Below are positions 37,466 through 49,083 of a DNA stretch of 64,000 bases, piece by piece. The translations under genes and the position numbers were made by a program. Source of the DNA: Stercorarius parasiticus (taxonomy: Eukaryota; Chordata; Aves; Charadriiformes; Stercorariidae); assembly GCA_013396915.1 (NCBI GenBank), contig VWZL01002504.1, forward strand, positions 1-64,000, given 5' to 3'. The stretch's first letter is position 1. Each line of letters begins with the position of its first letter. Under the pieces are notes generated by a model that made no database searches, was not told the DNA's origin, and was given only the letters and a program-made list of their open reading frames with translations.

Positions 37466-37562
37466 CTGGGCTCAAGTTCCCTAGATCATGTGTTATGTGA
37501 CACCACCAACGCAGTGAACATGCTGAAGGCTGGACCCTTACTCCACAAGCCGAGCAAGTACC
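37466..37562 (-). other. Candidate 97-nt exon with strong splice sites
   Basis: On the minus strand the acceptor CTGCTTTGTTTAG precedes the segment and the donor CCCAG followed by GTAAGCACTG ends it. One frame is open throughout (32 codons plus one base) and contains CSACG and RWWCHITHDLGN; the other two frames have stops. It leaves a one-base overhang (G). This matches the phase of the 25.1 kb coding exon if that exon uses its inner TCAG acceptor, so the two could be consecutive exons across a ~12 kb intron. The peptide is not recognised and is less protein-like than the 25.1 kb one. A non-coding exon or chance splice sites remain possible. Confidence 0.3.
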
Positions 37563-40500
37563 CTAAACAAAGCAGAATGTTACAGGGCCTATAAAAACCA
37601 CTAAAAACACATTTGAAATAAAAAGACTTCTTCCTGCTCCCTTTTTTGACTTTAGGTGGGGGGACTCAGCCTGCAGCATTTCACTGAAGTACCAGAGTCA
37701 TCTTATAGGTCACGCTTCCATGGCGTATGGTGTGACTCCTCTTTATTGCCTCCAGAGTGGAAAGGGTTTATAATTAAAAAAGCTCACAGAAAGTGAAAGC
37801 AGCAGCTTGTTTGCTATCTTGCTGCCAACCTGCAGAAATTTTTCTCCTCACAGAACCGTGATGGGCGTTGACAGCCTTTGCAGAGAGAAACGAAGAGATT
37901 TCCAACGTAAACGTAAGCTCCAGTCTGAGCCTTTTTAGTGTTTGTGCTCTCCGGTTAGTCAAACAACTGCATTTGTTTTCTTTGGTAAAATTAGCAGTGC
38001 ATTGGCTGGGAGAAGAACAACAGGTTTGTATCTTCAGAACAAATCTGATGAACAAGCTACTGGATCTGCCTGAAAACTCCCACTAGCCACAGCAGCAAAC
38101 AGATTTATCAGGAACCGTCTTGACTACTCAGCCCACCGAGTCACTTAAAGAGGTCCATACCCCAACTTTTGCTATATTTCTTAGAGCAAAATCACATGAA
38201 ACACAGTTTCTGAAAATCACACCAGTGTATGTAACTGCGTATGGCGTAGCTCTTGGTTACTGAGAAATTATTCAGTGTGTTAACTAACTATAAGAAATGA
38301 AGAGCTTACATCTTTTGATATTAAGTGATACCGGTGGTGTGTTTTCATCTTCTTTTGCTCTTTGACAGTACTAGTAGACATCAAGTTCTGATGATATTGG
38401 TCAGTATTATCACTGAACTATTTTGAAAGCTTCCTTCTGCCACAATCCCCAAAAGCATCAGCAGCTTTTTAGGGGGACAGGGACAAAGATTGCTTCCACA
38501 TTTGAATCAAATATCAAAATAATCAATTCCTTTCCTTATACGGTATTAGATAGAGAGAGGTTTTTCTCCTTCATTTACATGAAATGTGCATGAATTTTGC
38601 TGAGGAATTCTGAATTCCAACAGTAACTCAGCAGCAGCTGAGCCTCACAACCTCAAGCACAAAATATTAAACTTCTTGCAATCTCAGTAACCATCGTTCC
38701 TCTGTAAAATTCAAAGTAATTACTTCATGCAAAATATTCCGCCTCCCTTCCTCTTACTTCCACAGCTCTATATATTATCCAGGCAGAGGTAAAAATACGG
38801 ACATTGTTCAATGGATCAGCGGGACCAGGAGAGCGAAGTGCCTGGCTGCAGAGGAGCGTACGCGATCTGTGCACCAGACCATTACTGGCGCAAAAAGCAA
38901 TAATCCTTTCTGAATTCTGTGTCCCTAATAATCTTGTTTTTTCTCCCTTGATATTTCACATTTATCCAACTTCCTTCTGTGCAATTTAGCTCTTTATTTA
39001 GCTCACAAAGTAGGCATTATCCTAAGTAGGTAGAGTATTCATCTTTTGGCGTCAGTGCCAGTTACCCCTGGCAACCAACCTTTGAAGGGAAACCTTATTT
39101 TCATCTGGTAACTCAAAATAGGACTAAAGGGTCAACTGCAAAGCAAATGCAAGGAGGCAGCTCTTAAGCCTGAAAAATGTCCAATAAAGGGCCTGCTTTC
39201 ATTTGCAGAGTTCAAATGTCAAAGAGAGATTAGGCTTTTTAAAGAATTATTATGTCACATAACAGGAGGAAGACTCCCTAAAAAGTGACATGCTGGTGCT
39301 CACTTAAAAAACAGATGCAACAGCGTTGGATTTCAAGAAGCACATCCACTTGGAAGAAGCCTCAAGGATGCACAAGATACATACCGACCCAATTTAAATA
39401 AGAAGAAACTGCACAGTCTAATTACAAAAGCTAGAAACAATGACACAGGTTTTAAATCTAGTGTGTTTGAGACACATCGCTATACATACACACACACACG
39501 GTGTATCTCACCCGTCTCCTCGGCTGAGATCTTTGTGTGCTATACTTGCTGAGTTTACACAAAGTAGTCCTGTGACCAAGCAATATAAACACTGAATTAA
39601 AAATGGCAAATGAAAATGGTAGAACAACTGATACAGGAGTTATCTGAGACTTAGCCTGTCGACTTGCAGAGCAGTGGTGCTTTCTGCAGCCACAACATGC
39701 GGGTCTCTATAAAGACATAAAAGCAGAACAGACTTTTACTATCTTCTGCCAAGGCTGGGAATGAGACCTTTGCTTGGTTTGGATCATCTGAAGCAAAAAT
39801 CTCCCAGGATCGCGGGAAAAAAATCCCTCCTCTGATGACAGGGGTTTGATACAATTAAGTTTTGCCATCTGTGATGCACCTGGTGGCCTTGAAAATGTTG
39901 CGAAGGCAGAATGAGCCCACAGCACGGTAGTGGTAGAAACAACTCTACATGATAGCAGCATACAGCTTGAGACTCATCTGACAAAAGACAGATGCTGCCT
40001 TAACATGTCACCGGACCCTTAAAATCAGCGTAGAAAAGCTGATACTTTTAGAAGGCTGTTCATCTTGTTAGAAACTAGTGGTCCAAAGCAGGCCAGATGA
40101 ACTGCACCCTAATGCCTACTTCTCTCCACTGGCTATTAAGGGAGCGTAGGATGACTGCCTCCCACCAAGGCATCCACAGCCCAGCAAAGCGTCTAATGCC
40201 AGGGGACGTAATGCCCACTCCAAAGCCAGAGTAAGCACAGGTTCACCTCAGGAAACAGAAAGCCTGCTATCTCTTCTGAAATTCTCATGAAATATCTCTT
40301 GGATATTCTTTTAACTGGCTTATGACGATGACATAAATACGTTCCTGACTCTTTATATATGGGACGTGGGAATTTCAAAACCAGGCAACTCCAGAAACAC
40401 CAGTTACATTCATTCTCGCTTTTGGATACTTCAGATACACTCAATCATGGCTAACAACTGAAGTTAAACTGCCAGACCCATCATTTTGTCTTGGTTTTGT

Positions 40501-41901
40501 TTTTGTTGGGAGCAGTTAGGTTGAAAGACGGGACCTTCTTATTTATACTTATCAGAAGTACATGGAAAAATATAAAATAATTTTAAAATTGTTTTCTCTC
40601 AAGGAAATAGTTTTAGTCAGTGAGCAGCACTGCAATTACTGACCAAGCATGCATAGGTCAACATTGTTCAGCAAAAATATCAACTGTTATTTTTTATTTT
40701 AATTTGCATTTATAAAAATAGAATTAGGGCATGCAGTTACTTGTTTCACAAGTGTTGGAAGAATGCACATGCAATATTTACCGTTTAGGCATAACTTGCT
40801 TCTGCTGAAGTTAATCAACTGACGTTGATTTCAATGGAAAAAGGATCAGTTTGTGTTTGCAATACCATCTGCTGTGTATTATTGCTTCCATAAGCAAATA
40901 ATGGAGGACATGTGATGCTTTTATTTTCAGTGCTTGGATTTCCTCCCTCTCAAGTGCATTAGGATAAAACTAGTAAGCTATATTTCTGCCCACTTGTGAT
41001 CAGCAATAAATACTCGCTCTTGTAGCCCAGTGCACTTTTCCCTGGTGAAACCTAATCAACGCCCACTTTTAAAAATTCAGATACGGGGATTCACATTTCT
41101 TCTTTTTGTGTAGAAAAAGAACAAGGAAAGATGATACAGCAGAGTTTGTATGACAACAGACTATAGGTCTTTAGGGTGGGTGAAAAAAACAGACTAAAGC
41201 AGGGATGTCTACACAATCATGAAACGAAAAGAAAATATTTGCTATTTCTCATAGCTCAAAAATTAGGGACATAGAGTGAAACTATGCAGTGGAATATGCT
41301 TTGGGTCTCCTGAGCACAACAGAAAGAATTCAGCTTCCAGTTCAGAAAGCCCTGAACCCTTCCTTATCAGAAATCGAGCTGGTTACTAGGGGAGGCATCA
41401 AGGAAGACCTTGGCTCCTTCACCCTTTCTGTAAGAATCCTTTACTGGCCTGTACTGGGAGGTTGGAAATTAGGGTAGGTAAACCCCTAGACTGATTCCAT
41501 AAGGCTATTTCATTAAAAGAATGACCAGTGGGTTTTTTCTTAATAATTTTCTATTGTCAATTGAGAAGAATTTGCTTCTAGAATATTATCCTTCTGCGTT
41601 TTTTTCCTAATTAGAAGCACATTTGTGCTTCTGATCGACCTTCCAGCTGACTTTTGGTGAATACTCATATATCTTGTTCCAATTGATAAATCACGTCTAT
41701 GTGACACACAAATCACACGTACATGTGATAGACAAATATATGTGATAGACAAATATATTTCTGTAAATTTGATTAAAAATTCCTGACAGGACCCCAAACT
41801 AACACTTACAGCGTTATATACTATATAAAACTCTCTCTCATTATCCTTAAGAATATCTTGGGGTAGCCAGGGCAGAGCCTCTGCTACAGGTGTCAAAGCA
41901 C
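37563..41901. other. Unassigned DNA with CNE-like patches
   Basis: It includes an (AC)n run at 39485-39499. Stretches at about 39170-39310 and 40680-41040 are AT-rich but evenly complex, with TAATTA-like and octamer-like cores, and resemble conserved non-coding elements. The second has an AATCAAC/GTTGATT inverted repeat around TGAC (40813-40830). No coding exon was recognised. On the minus strand a 118-codon open frame (41540-41896) lacks motifs. Confidence 0.35.
41724..41757. repeat. 17-bp tandem duplication
   Basis: The unit TGTGATAGACAAATATA occurs twice head to tail with no mismatch. It is a recent-looking local duplication about 150 bp upstream of the TATA box at 41902. Confidence 0.9.
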
Positions 41902-41939
41902 TATAAAAGCACAGGCGTAAGGACCAACACCTTCACATT
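41902..41939 (+). promoter_or_regulatory. Candidate TATA/Inr core promoter
   Basis: TATAAAAG at 41902-41909 is followed 33 bp later by TCACATT (41933-41939), which fits the initiator consensus YYANWYY with A at 41935. Isolated TATAAAA strings are common in this AT-rich window. The added support here is the initiator at correct spacing and a consensus splice donor 137 bp downstream. No CpG island is present. Confidence 0.3.
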
Positions 41940-42072
41940 ACATCTCTGCACTGCTGCAGAATTACTAAAATCTGGGTGGATAGACTGATTATAGATGACT
42001 GCAGAAACAGCGCCAGAGACATACAGAAGATGTATTTACATATAAAAGTTCCGGACTTATTAGTATGAACAG
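41935..42072 (+). other. Candidate first exon of an unknown (probably non-coding) transcript
   Basis: From the predicted start at 41935, the segment ends at GAACAG followed by GTAAGTGTAAGG, a near-perfect plus-strand donor. All frames contain stops, and the two ATGs give only short frames, so any product would be a non-coding RNA or a 5' untranslated exon. It could alternatively be an internal exon using the CTGCTGCAG acceptor at about 41959. No downstream acceptor was assigned. Confidence 0.25.
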
Positions 42073-45000
42073 GTAAGTGTAAGGCACGTTTATGCCTGTG
42101 TAAAGCTTCTGCTTTATCAAGGCATATTCAGTTTCCATTGGGCAGATGTTTCTTTTTTATGCTTTTTTGGAAGTTTGTTTTAGACTACTGAACAACTTCC
42201 TTCTTGTTGTTCCTTTAAACATAGAAATATATCTATCAGTGTTACTCCTTAAACACTGACCTGCTAAGAAAGCAAAAGTTTATTGGAAAATAGCCTAGAC
42301 TTGACTCAATGTGGTCTCCCCTCCTCGTGATACTAACTCATACCCATAAGCACAGACCAATCTGCGTAAAAAAGGGGAAATAATCTGTTCTCTCTCTCTC
42401 CAGAGGTGTCTCAGCCAAATTGCACGGGAGGTGAAGAAAGCACTTTTGTCCTCTTGTTGGGATTTACCTTCTATCAAAGGAGTCTAATGCTCAGAGTCAA
42501 TGAAAAAAGCTAGTAAGAGCTGAGCTTATCCAAAAGCAAAATGGATTTTGCTTGTGATGCTTTTGAAACAATTACTTTTCAGGAACGCCAATTATAGAAG
42601 AGTTTCAATACCCCATCTAATGGTCTTATTTTTAATCTGAATGTTTTCCTTCCATGTTAGGATGAAACTGTTAAAGGTAATACAATATTTGTGGATCAAT
42701 TTAAAGCACTGAGTTTAATCATTGAAAAGAGCGTGATTTTGAATTAATAGGAAACCTTTATTTAAATTTATTAAAATATTTTCTTGAATATTTGCTCTTT
42801 CATTTTGTTTCCTAATAAAAGATCTACTTTCTTGATTGTTACCTACTAAAACCTGTTGGTTTCCAATTAATCACAACTTCTTGGCACTACTTGCTAACCA
42901 GGAGGCGATACAGATTATATATATGTTCACACACACAGAAACTATATATAAATGAAAACATAATTACACAGCTTTGCATCAGAAAATTTATTCATTTGCT
43001 GATGTCTTGCATTTTAATTTATGAAACAGTATTTTTTAGTGATTTGTGTCAAACTGCATTCAGATGGAAACTAGAATCATAAAATGCAGAAATTATGTTC
43101 TAAAAATAGTTACTTACGTTTATGAGACTTATGGATTCATACACACATAGTCTCCCCCCCAACACCCCCAAGATTATTAAAACACAGTTTAGGAAAATGA
43201 TCTACAAACCAAAAGGAAGTCGTATTTTCAGCTAAATGAGCTGAAACTCCCGATGACCACATCCTTAAGGAATTTAAGATTAAAAGATACTTATTTTTTA
43301 GATATAAAATCGTAAAGAATGCAACTGCATTTCAATTCCAAATTAATCTCTTTAGGTATTGAACTGAACAAGCTGGAAACACTATTTCTTTATGCACAGA
43401 ACAGACTAGAGACTACTACAGAGAGGTTAAGCCAGAAATTTTCACATTTGGTGGTATGTCAAACATGCAAGCTCTAAAATCTGTAGCACTTACAACATTT
43501 TTGAAATAAAATATCAATAATATATTATATTAAATATTGACTGATGTGTCATAATTTTAAACAGGAAGAAAAACTTTATAGAAAAATAACACTTGCTTGA
43601 CTAAAGTAGACAAAACCAATTGTTATACACCACAACACACATACACATGTACACATTATATCTACCTCCTGAAAAAGATGGGTGTGTGGTGTGAATCCTA
43701 TAGCCTTCCAGCTTTCCAGCACCGTACCCATTAGTATAGTACTTTCTTTTCAACAAGAAAGAAACCACACAATAGTTTCTCTGTGATCTCTGGTGTCATG
43801 AATGACCTCCTTTTTAAAAAAGCCCTAAACCAAAAGTGGGCAGATGAGATCACAACAGCCAAGCACTGTGTGGGACAGCAGCTTCTGTCGCCCCTCCTGA
43901 ACCACGCAAGACCTGCTCATTCTGAATTTGCCTCACTTTGCATTTCAGCATCTTCTTCTGGCCCCAGCAAGAGAGTTGTTTCCTGGGAGAAGACCTCTTG
44001 TATTCCAAAGCCAAATACACATTCAGGATCAACCACAGAAAAAAGTGATCCCTCATGGAACCAACGTGATACCAAAAAAGTTTACGAAAACAAGCACAAC
44101 AGTCAATCAGTCTATGCATAAGGGAGCTGCACTACATAAAGAGAAAAATCTACTAACTAGACAATAAATTGAGCTCTCTTCTCCATGAAAAAGCAAGCCA
44201 CTTTTTTTTGCTCTGGTTTGTTTTAATGATAAAATGTTCTAATTTCATAATAAATTTAACTTTATTGCGAACTGGAACTAGCTGAAGACTGTCTCTTGAC
44301 ACGGATTATCTTTCTGTCAGTGGGTACTTCCAATAATGTATAGGTATTATGTTAAGAGGCTATTAGACACTGAGGATGAGCCCCATTTTCATGGATGAGT
44401 CTGATTCTATCATCTATTCCTGAAATAACATCTGGGCAAACTATATTCCTCTTGTACCCCGTCACGTCCAGCTTTGTGTCTGGCATTGTATTTTCTCCCA
44501 TCTAATTTTGTATTTCTAAGACTATTTTCGCTTCAAAACACCACACTTCTGCAACCCATAGACAAACATTTTTTAAATTTAGATTATCACAACTGTTAAT
44601 AATACCCCACTAAATTTTCTGTCCAGGATGGGGAGTCCTCATTCCTAACTTGATTTATTATGTCAATTCAGTTGGAAATGAATAAAGGAAGAACAATCCT
44701 ACAGTGCTGTGAAACAATAATGGTGGCTGAAGCCCTCAGTTTCCAACATGATGCTTCATCCTAATGTGGAACAGTATGTAAAAAGGGTTAATTTTTAACT
44801 GTGCACAAGCGTGACGAGGATTTGCATACGGCCGGTCACATCTTCAAACCAGAGCACCAGCTCCCCGTGCTGACTGAAGGTCTCAGAGGTCCTCCGTCTG
44901 CCTGCGTCTCTCTAAGTTACGATGCCAAGAAGCTATTCCTCTTTTTTTGCTTCACAGACTCCAACTATAATCTCACAAAATGTCTTTTTTCCATAAACAA

Positions 45001-45555
45001 AGCCAAAAATAACTTCTTAGTCATTTGATTGTGAGCAGAATAGCCTTTTATCAAAGCACTGCAACACTGCTGACAGATATGGCAGTAATTATCACCCTCC
45101 CCAAGTATGTAACCTAGAAGGACATATAGTCCTTATCAGAGGGATAAAAATCCATCTGAGGGGAACCGTACAGCTTGCTCAATTCTTGACAAGTTTTCTA
45201 AGTCTGTAATAAGTCCGTTCTGATACAATTATAACAATCATATTTAGATAATCTGCCTAATAAGACTTAACCAGGAACACCATACGGATATAGGACAAAC
45301 CTCTCACAACGCATTATGCTAAGAAGTAAGGATCTGGGTGTTGTGCTGATTTTTTTAGTGCCTGTTGGAGGCAAAAGGCCACACTGAACAGACGTATCAA
45401 ATGGTAAACAACCCCACAGCAGCCAAATGCTGCCAGCGATAACCCCCCCAGCACCTGCGGAAAGGGCAACAAATCCCCAGTCTTCTGGGCAAGACTTCTG
45501 AGCAAAACCGCTTGTAAACATCTCAAAACTATTTAACTGTGACAGTCAGACTTAC
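42073..45555. other. Unassigned AT-rich DNA
   Basis: No recognised gene or transposon. Minor (AC)n/(TA)n patches occur at about 42912-42939 and 43627-43655. A plus-strand open frame of 112 codons (43783-44121) has no recognisable motif. Confidence 0.5.
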
Positions 45556-45686
45556 CTCAAATCTCACGCTGATGATAAAATGCTGTTTACGTGAATCTGC
45601 TGCGTACACACAAAGAAACTGCCGTATTTATCAAAGACCTCGTGTTCAGTAAGACCGATTTCAAATAAACATAGCTGTCCGCGTTG
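45556..45686 (-). other. Candidate 131-nt exon, apparently non-coding
   Basis: On the minus strand, CTTCCTCCCATTTCCCAG forms a textbook acceptor and TTTGAG followed by GTAAGTCTG a consensus donor. All three frames contain a stop. The longest frame encodes about 39 residues (including EHEVFDKYGSFFVC) and stops 8 nt before the donor. A second donor-like GTGAGA lies 12 nt upstream of the main donor. Splice signals are strong, but the lack of an open frame points to a non-coding or untranslated exon. Confidence 0.3.
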
Positions 45687-45727
45687 CTGGGAAATGGGAG
45701 GAAGCGAAATACTATCATATTTTCTAT

Positions 45728-45960
45728 TATTACAGGCACGTATCACATAGCGCAGCAGGACCTAATTACAGCGAGTACAACATTAGTATGACATTAATGG
45801 TTATTAATGTCAATTTGTTTGGACAAAATTGTACCTCTCGCAAGGATTTGATCCACTTATTAATTCCCATTTTTCAGGATACCTTCCAGAAGCAGAGCGG
45901 ATAAAGTGCTTTTGTCGTTGCAAACATTAGGAAGGTGCACATATTATATTTTGTTCTGGG
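45728..45960. promoter_or_regulatory. Candidate conserved non-coding element with paired homeodomain site
   Basis: The segment is complex, AT-rich and stop-filled. It contains CTAATTA, a 22-bp perfect inverted repeat (45790-45811) whose 9-nt arms GACATTAAT/ATTAATGTC flank GGTT, and further TTATTAATT and TAATTA-like cores. TAAT-N4-ATTA is the arrangement bound by paired-class homeodomain dimers (P4 site). Enhancer identity is an inference from texture and motif only. Confidence 0.3.
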
Positions 45961-46359
45961 TCAGTGCACTTCATTGAAATTATATGTCTTAAGCAGTCAG
46001 GCCACAAACCCAGGATAGTCACTATGAAAGTGGCCCAGAATAAAGGGTGCAAAAGTAGTATTCTGGCAGATATTTTACAATTTGATATGATGAGATGAAG
46101 CTAGGGAGGCATACTCCATACACAGCTTCAGTTTCACTCCCTGACTTCAGCTAATGACCGTCTCTTGCGGGGTCAACTGGAAAAAAATCTTTTTGGCTCT
46201 TCGCTCAAAGACAGAGAAGCAACATTTTAAGCTGTTTCCAAGCCGAACAATAAAAACACCCCAACAATTTCTGTTCCTGGACACGTGGAAAATAAAAATA
46301 CCTGGGACAAAAAAAGACTAGATTTATAAAATGAGGATGGAACAGTAATAGTTTCTCAC

Positions 46360-46442
46360 CTGTGCAATAGCTCTGTGGCTGGAGCCCTCTAGGAGGATAC
46401 TGGATATTAAGCTTGAGCTTCCCCAACGTCAGAGTGAACGCC
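46360..46442 (-). other. Candidate 83-nt exon on the same strand as that at 45.6 kb
   Basis: On the minus strand the acceptor tract GTTGCCTCTGCTGACTGCTAG leads into the segment (a 20-nt pyrimidine-biased run), and GCACAG followed by GTGAGAAAC ends it. One frame is open (including LGKLKLNIQYPPRG). An ATG lies upstream of the acceptor, so the region could also be read as a first coding exon beginning MILLPLL. Joining it to the 45.6 kb exon does not keep a frame open. It would sit 673 bp upstream of that exon in a common transcript. Confidence 0.25.
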
Positions 46443-49083
46443 CTAGCAGTCAGCAGAGGCAACAGTATCATCTAGAGCGGCTCCATATTACACAAAATAC
46501 TTTAAAAATTACTGATAAACAGATCAACAGATCTACCCAGGAAGCAGGACATGACAGTTTCCATGAAGGATAATCATTTATACAAAGTGCAAAGGGGCAC
46601 AGAAGAAATGGAGAACCTCCCCCAAAATGCATTATAAACTTGTAGCTTAAAGTTCACTCCAGGAAAATACAGGATAGAAGTGCGACTAACCAGAGACCAC
46701 AACCATTCATCCTTGGTGACTTTCTGAATCTAAACCCAACCAACCTGTTCGATGCAACAACTCATCAAATTGGGGACATATTTGCAAATACCTTCAGGAT
46801 GATGTTTTGACTACTGGTCAATCACCCAAATCTAGTCACACGAAGACAAGGTTTAGAATACTATAGTTAGGGAGCCTACAAAAAACTTACTCTACTTTGA
46901 ACTTTATGAAACACCACTGGTTGCGTGTTTAATAAATATACGAATACACAATGGAAGTATTATATACGAAACCTGACAAAATTTAGAAGCAAACCAATAC
47001 ATAAAAAGCATGTAGAAACTGTAATTACTCCGGAGAATTTTAAAAAAAAAATTAAAAAATCAACATTTAACCAGTGATAATTCTATCTTTAAGCTCTTGC
47101 TTAAAATACGGGAACAAATTCTGTTTGCAGTTATACCACTCTGATCAGAGATACTGCTTTAAAAAGCAAAAGTTGAAGCATGAAGTTAGAAGTATAAAAC
47201 TCACCACTTTTGGTATGTGACCACTTATGTATGCATCTTTAGCATGTCCTCTAACTAGAAGTTTTCTTTGCCTATGTGACAGTTGTTCCTTAAAATCAGT
47301 AAAATAAAAGATTACCATCAAAACATAGTCTTTCTTACTATACTGGCTGCAGTATATTCATTTTTTCTCCTTTTCCCCCCTCATTTGGAGAAAGAAAAAG
47401 TAAAAAAGAATGTCTTCTTGCTGCTTGCTCACAGAAAAATGTGTGCTCCAGATTGAACAGTGAACTCAGAGTTGTTTTGATTTTAATGCTTAATTCATTA
47501 GTAATGGAAAAACTTCACATCATAGTAAAGGAATAATCTGGTGAATTTTTCAACTTGTAGGACATTGTTTTTGATAATTTGCCAACCAGAGCAGGAGATT
47601 TATTACGCAGAGTATGCCAAAATGGCGAAAGGCTTCTCATGCTGTAGGGCCACAGAACAATCGTTTTATGGGATTGAATTTACTGATTCTTATGCTTTAT
47701 GGCCTCATGCTGTCAGGCAGAAGGCATAAATCTGCTGTACGTCCCGTGCCACATCTCAACAGGCTGCGCAAGTGGCTGGGAAGTTTCCTTTGGTTCCTTC
47801 AGGCCACCACAACACCATTTCACTGGAAGTACGTCCCGACACTTTTATCAACCTGATGGCCAGAGGTTCAACATGCACTTATGTTATTGCTGCTTGTTAC
47901 TTTTCCATGAGCAAAAATAAAAATATTTCTTCCAGAGGGCAGATTAGTTTCACTGTCTTTGGATATAGAACAAATGGTATATTAATGTTTACTTAATATA
48001 CAAAGTTTATTTTATAATTAAGATATTTGATGCAAAATATAAGCATTTGTCATAGAAGACACTCTTTTTTAATTTAACTTTAAATTTCTCTTTGCCATTA
48101 TAAAGAGAACAAAACACAACCTCTATCCATTTTGTTTTATTACAACCCCAATGTTTATATGTACGCAATTGGGGTCTGTTTCGTAGCTCATAACATGCAT
48201 GGAATTGAAGGAAAAATTCCAATTCTAAAAAATATTTGATATAACTTCTAATGGTGTCAGGAAAATACACATTTTGTAGTTTGTCAGTGGGATACAACAC
48301 TATGAATAAGAAATAGTTCTGACACTGACAGGGAAAAAAAAAACCCAAATAACTTGATTGATAAGCATAGGAATATACCTACAGCGACATAGCTCTAGTC
48401 TCACTTGTAACTTAACAAAAGCATAGTTATTTTTCCTAATGCTTGTACAGTAGTCCCTCACACCCCTTTTTTTCACTTAAGAAAAAACTGTACATGTTCA
48501 GATCCAGCAAGCGAACATGAAGCCCAGACTGTTGTCATGGTTACTCTGAGACATCCTATTATATAAAGTATCTTATAGTTAATCGTCATTTTTGTTTTAA
48601 AAATTATTAATTTGTTTACAAAGTTAGAATGCTCTACTACTGTACGCTTAGGTGCTAATACATCCATAATTTAGTGGCTACTGTTTTTCCAAGTAATTTA
48701 GTTTTAATGGCCTCCGCACAGTGGAAAATCCGGTATCACAAGGGTTTCCAGCACAGTCCCAAGCAACATGCAGCAAAATGTTTTCTCTTGATAAACTGGA
48801 CAACCCAGCCATAGCATACCACCTTCCAAATATGTGGCTTCCCAGATGAATTACACATTCATTTTACTCCAATGCTGTAGCTAAAAGACGAGTTAGTTAT
48901 TTATTCTGGAGACACTTCCTTATGCTATTGTAGTTAAGTACTTGCCAGCACTTTTATTTTTAGACTGTGCACTTTGGTGGTAAAAGTGAGAAATAGCAAT
49001 ATTTCACACTGAAATCTTGCTTTGCATTGTTTAAAACAGATATGTATCTTTTCTGAAAACACGTACCCTTCAAACATATTTAA
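46443..49083. other. Unassigned DNA, partly CNE-like
   Basis: No coding feature was recognised. At 47.54-48.0 kb four overlapping plus-strand frames of 62-80 codons occur in evenly complex sequence with no repeats. The 48.09-48.30 kb stretch is similar. Such stop-poor but motif-less DNA is often conserved non-coding sequence; this is not demonstrable here. Confidence 0.3.

Noticed and set aside
38757..38930. Minus-strand frame ending at GGAA/GTAAGAG donor
   Set aside because: The frame is open for over 50 codons, but the peptide looks random and no pyrimidine-rich acceptor bounds it.
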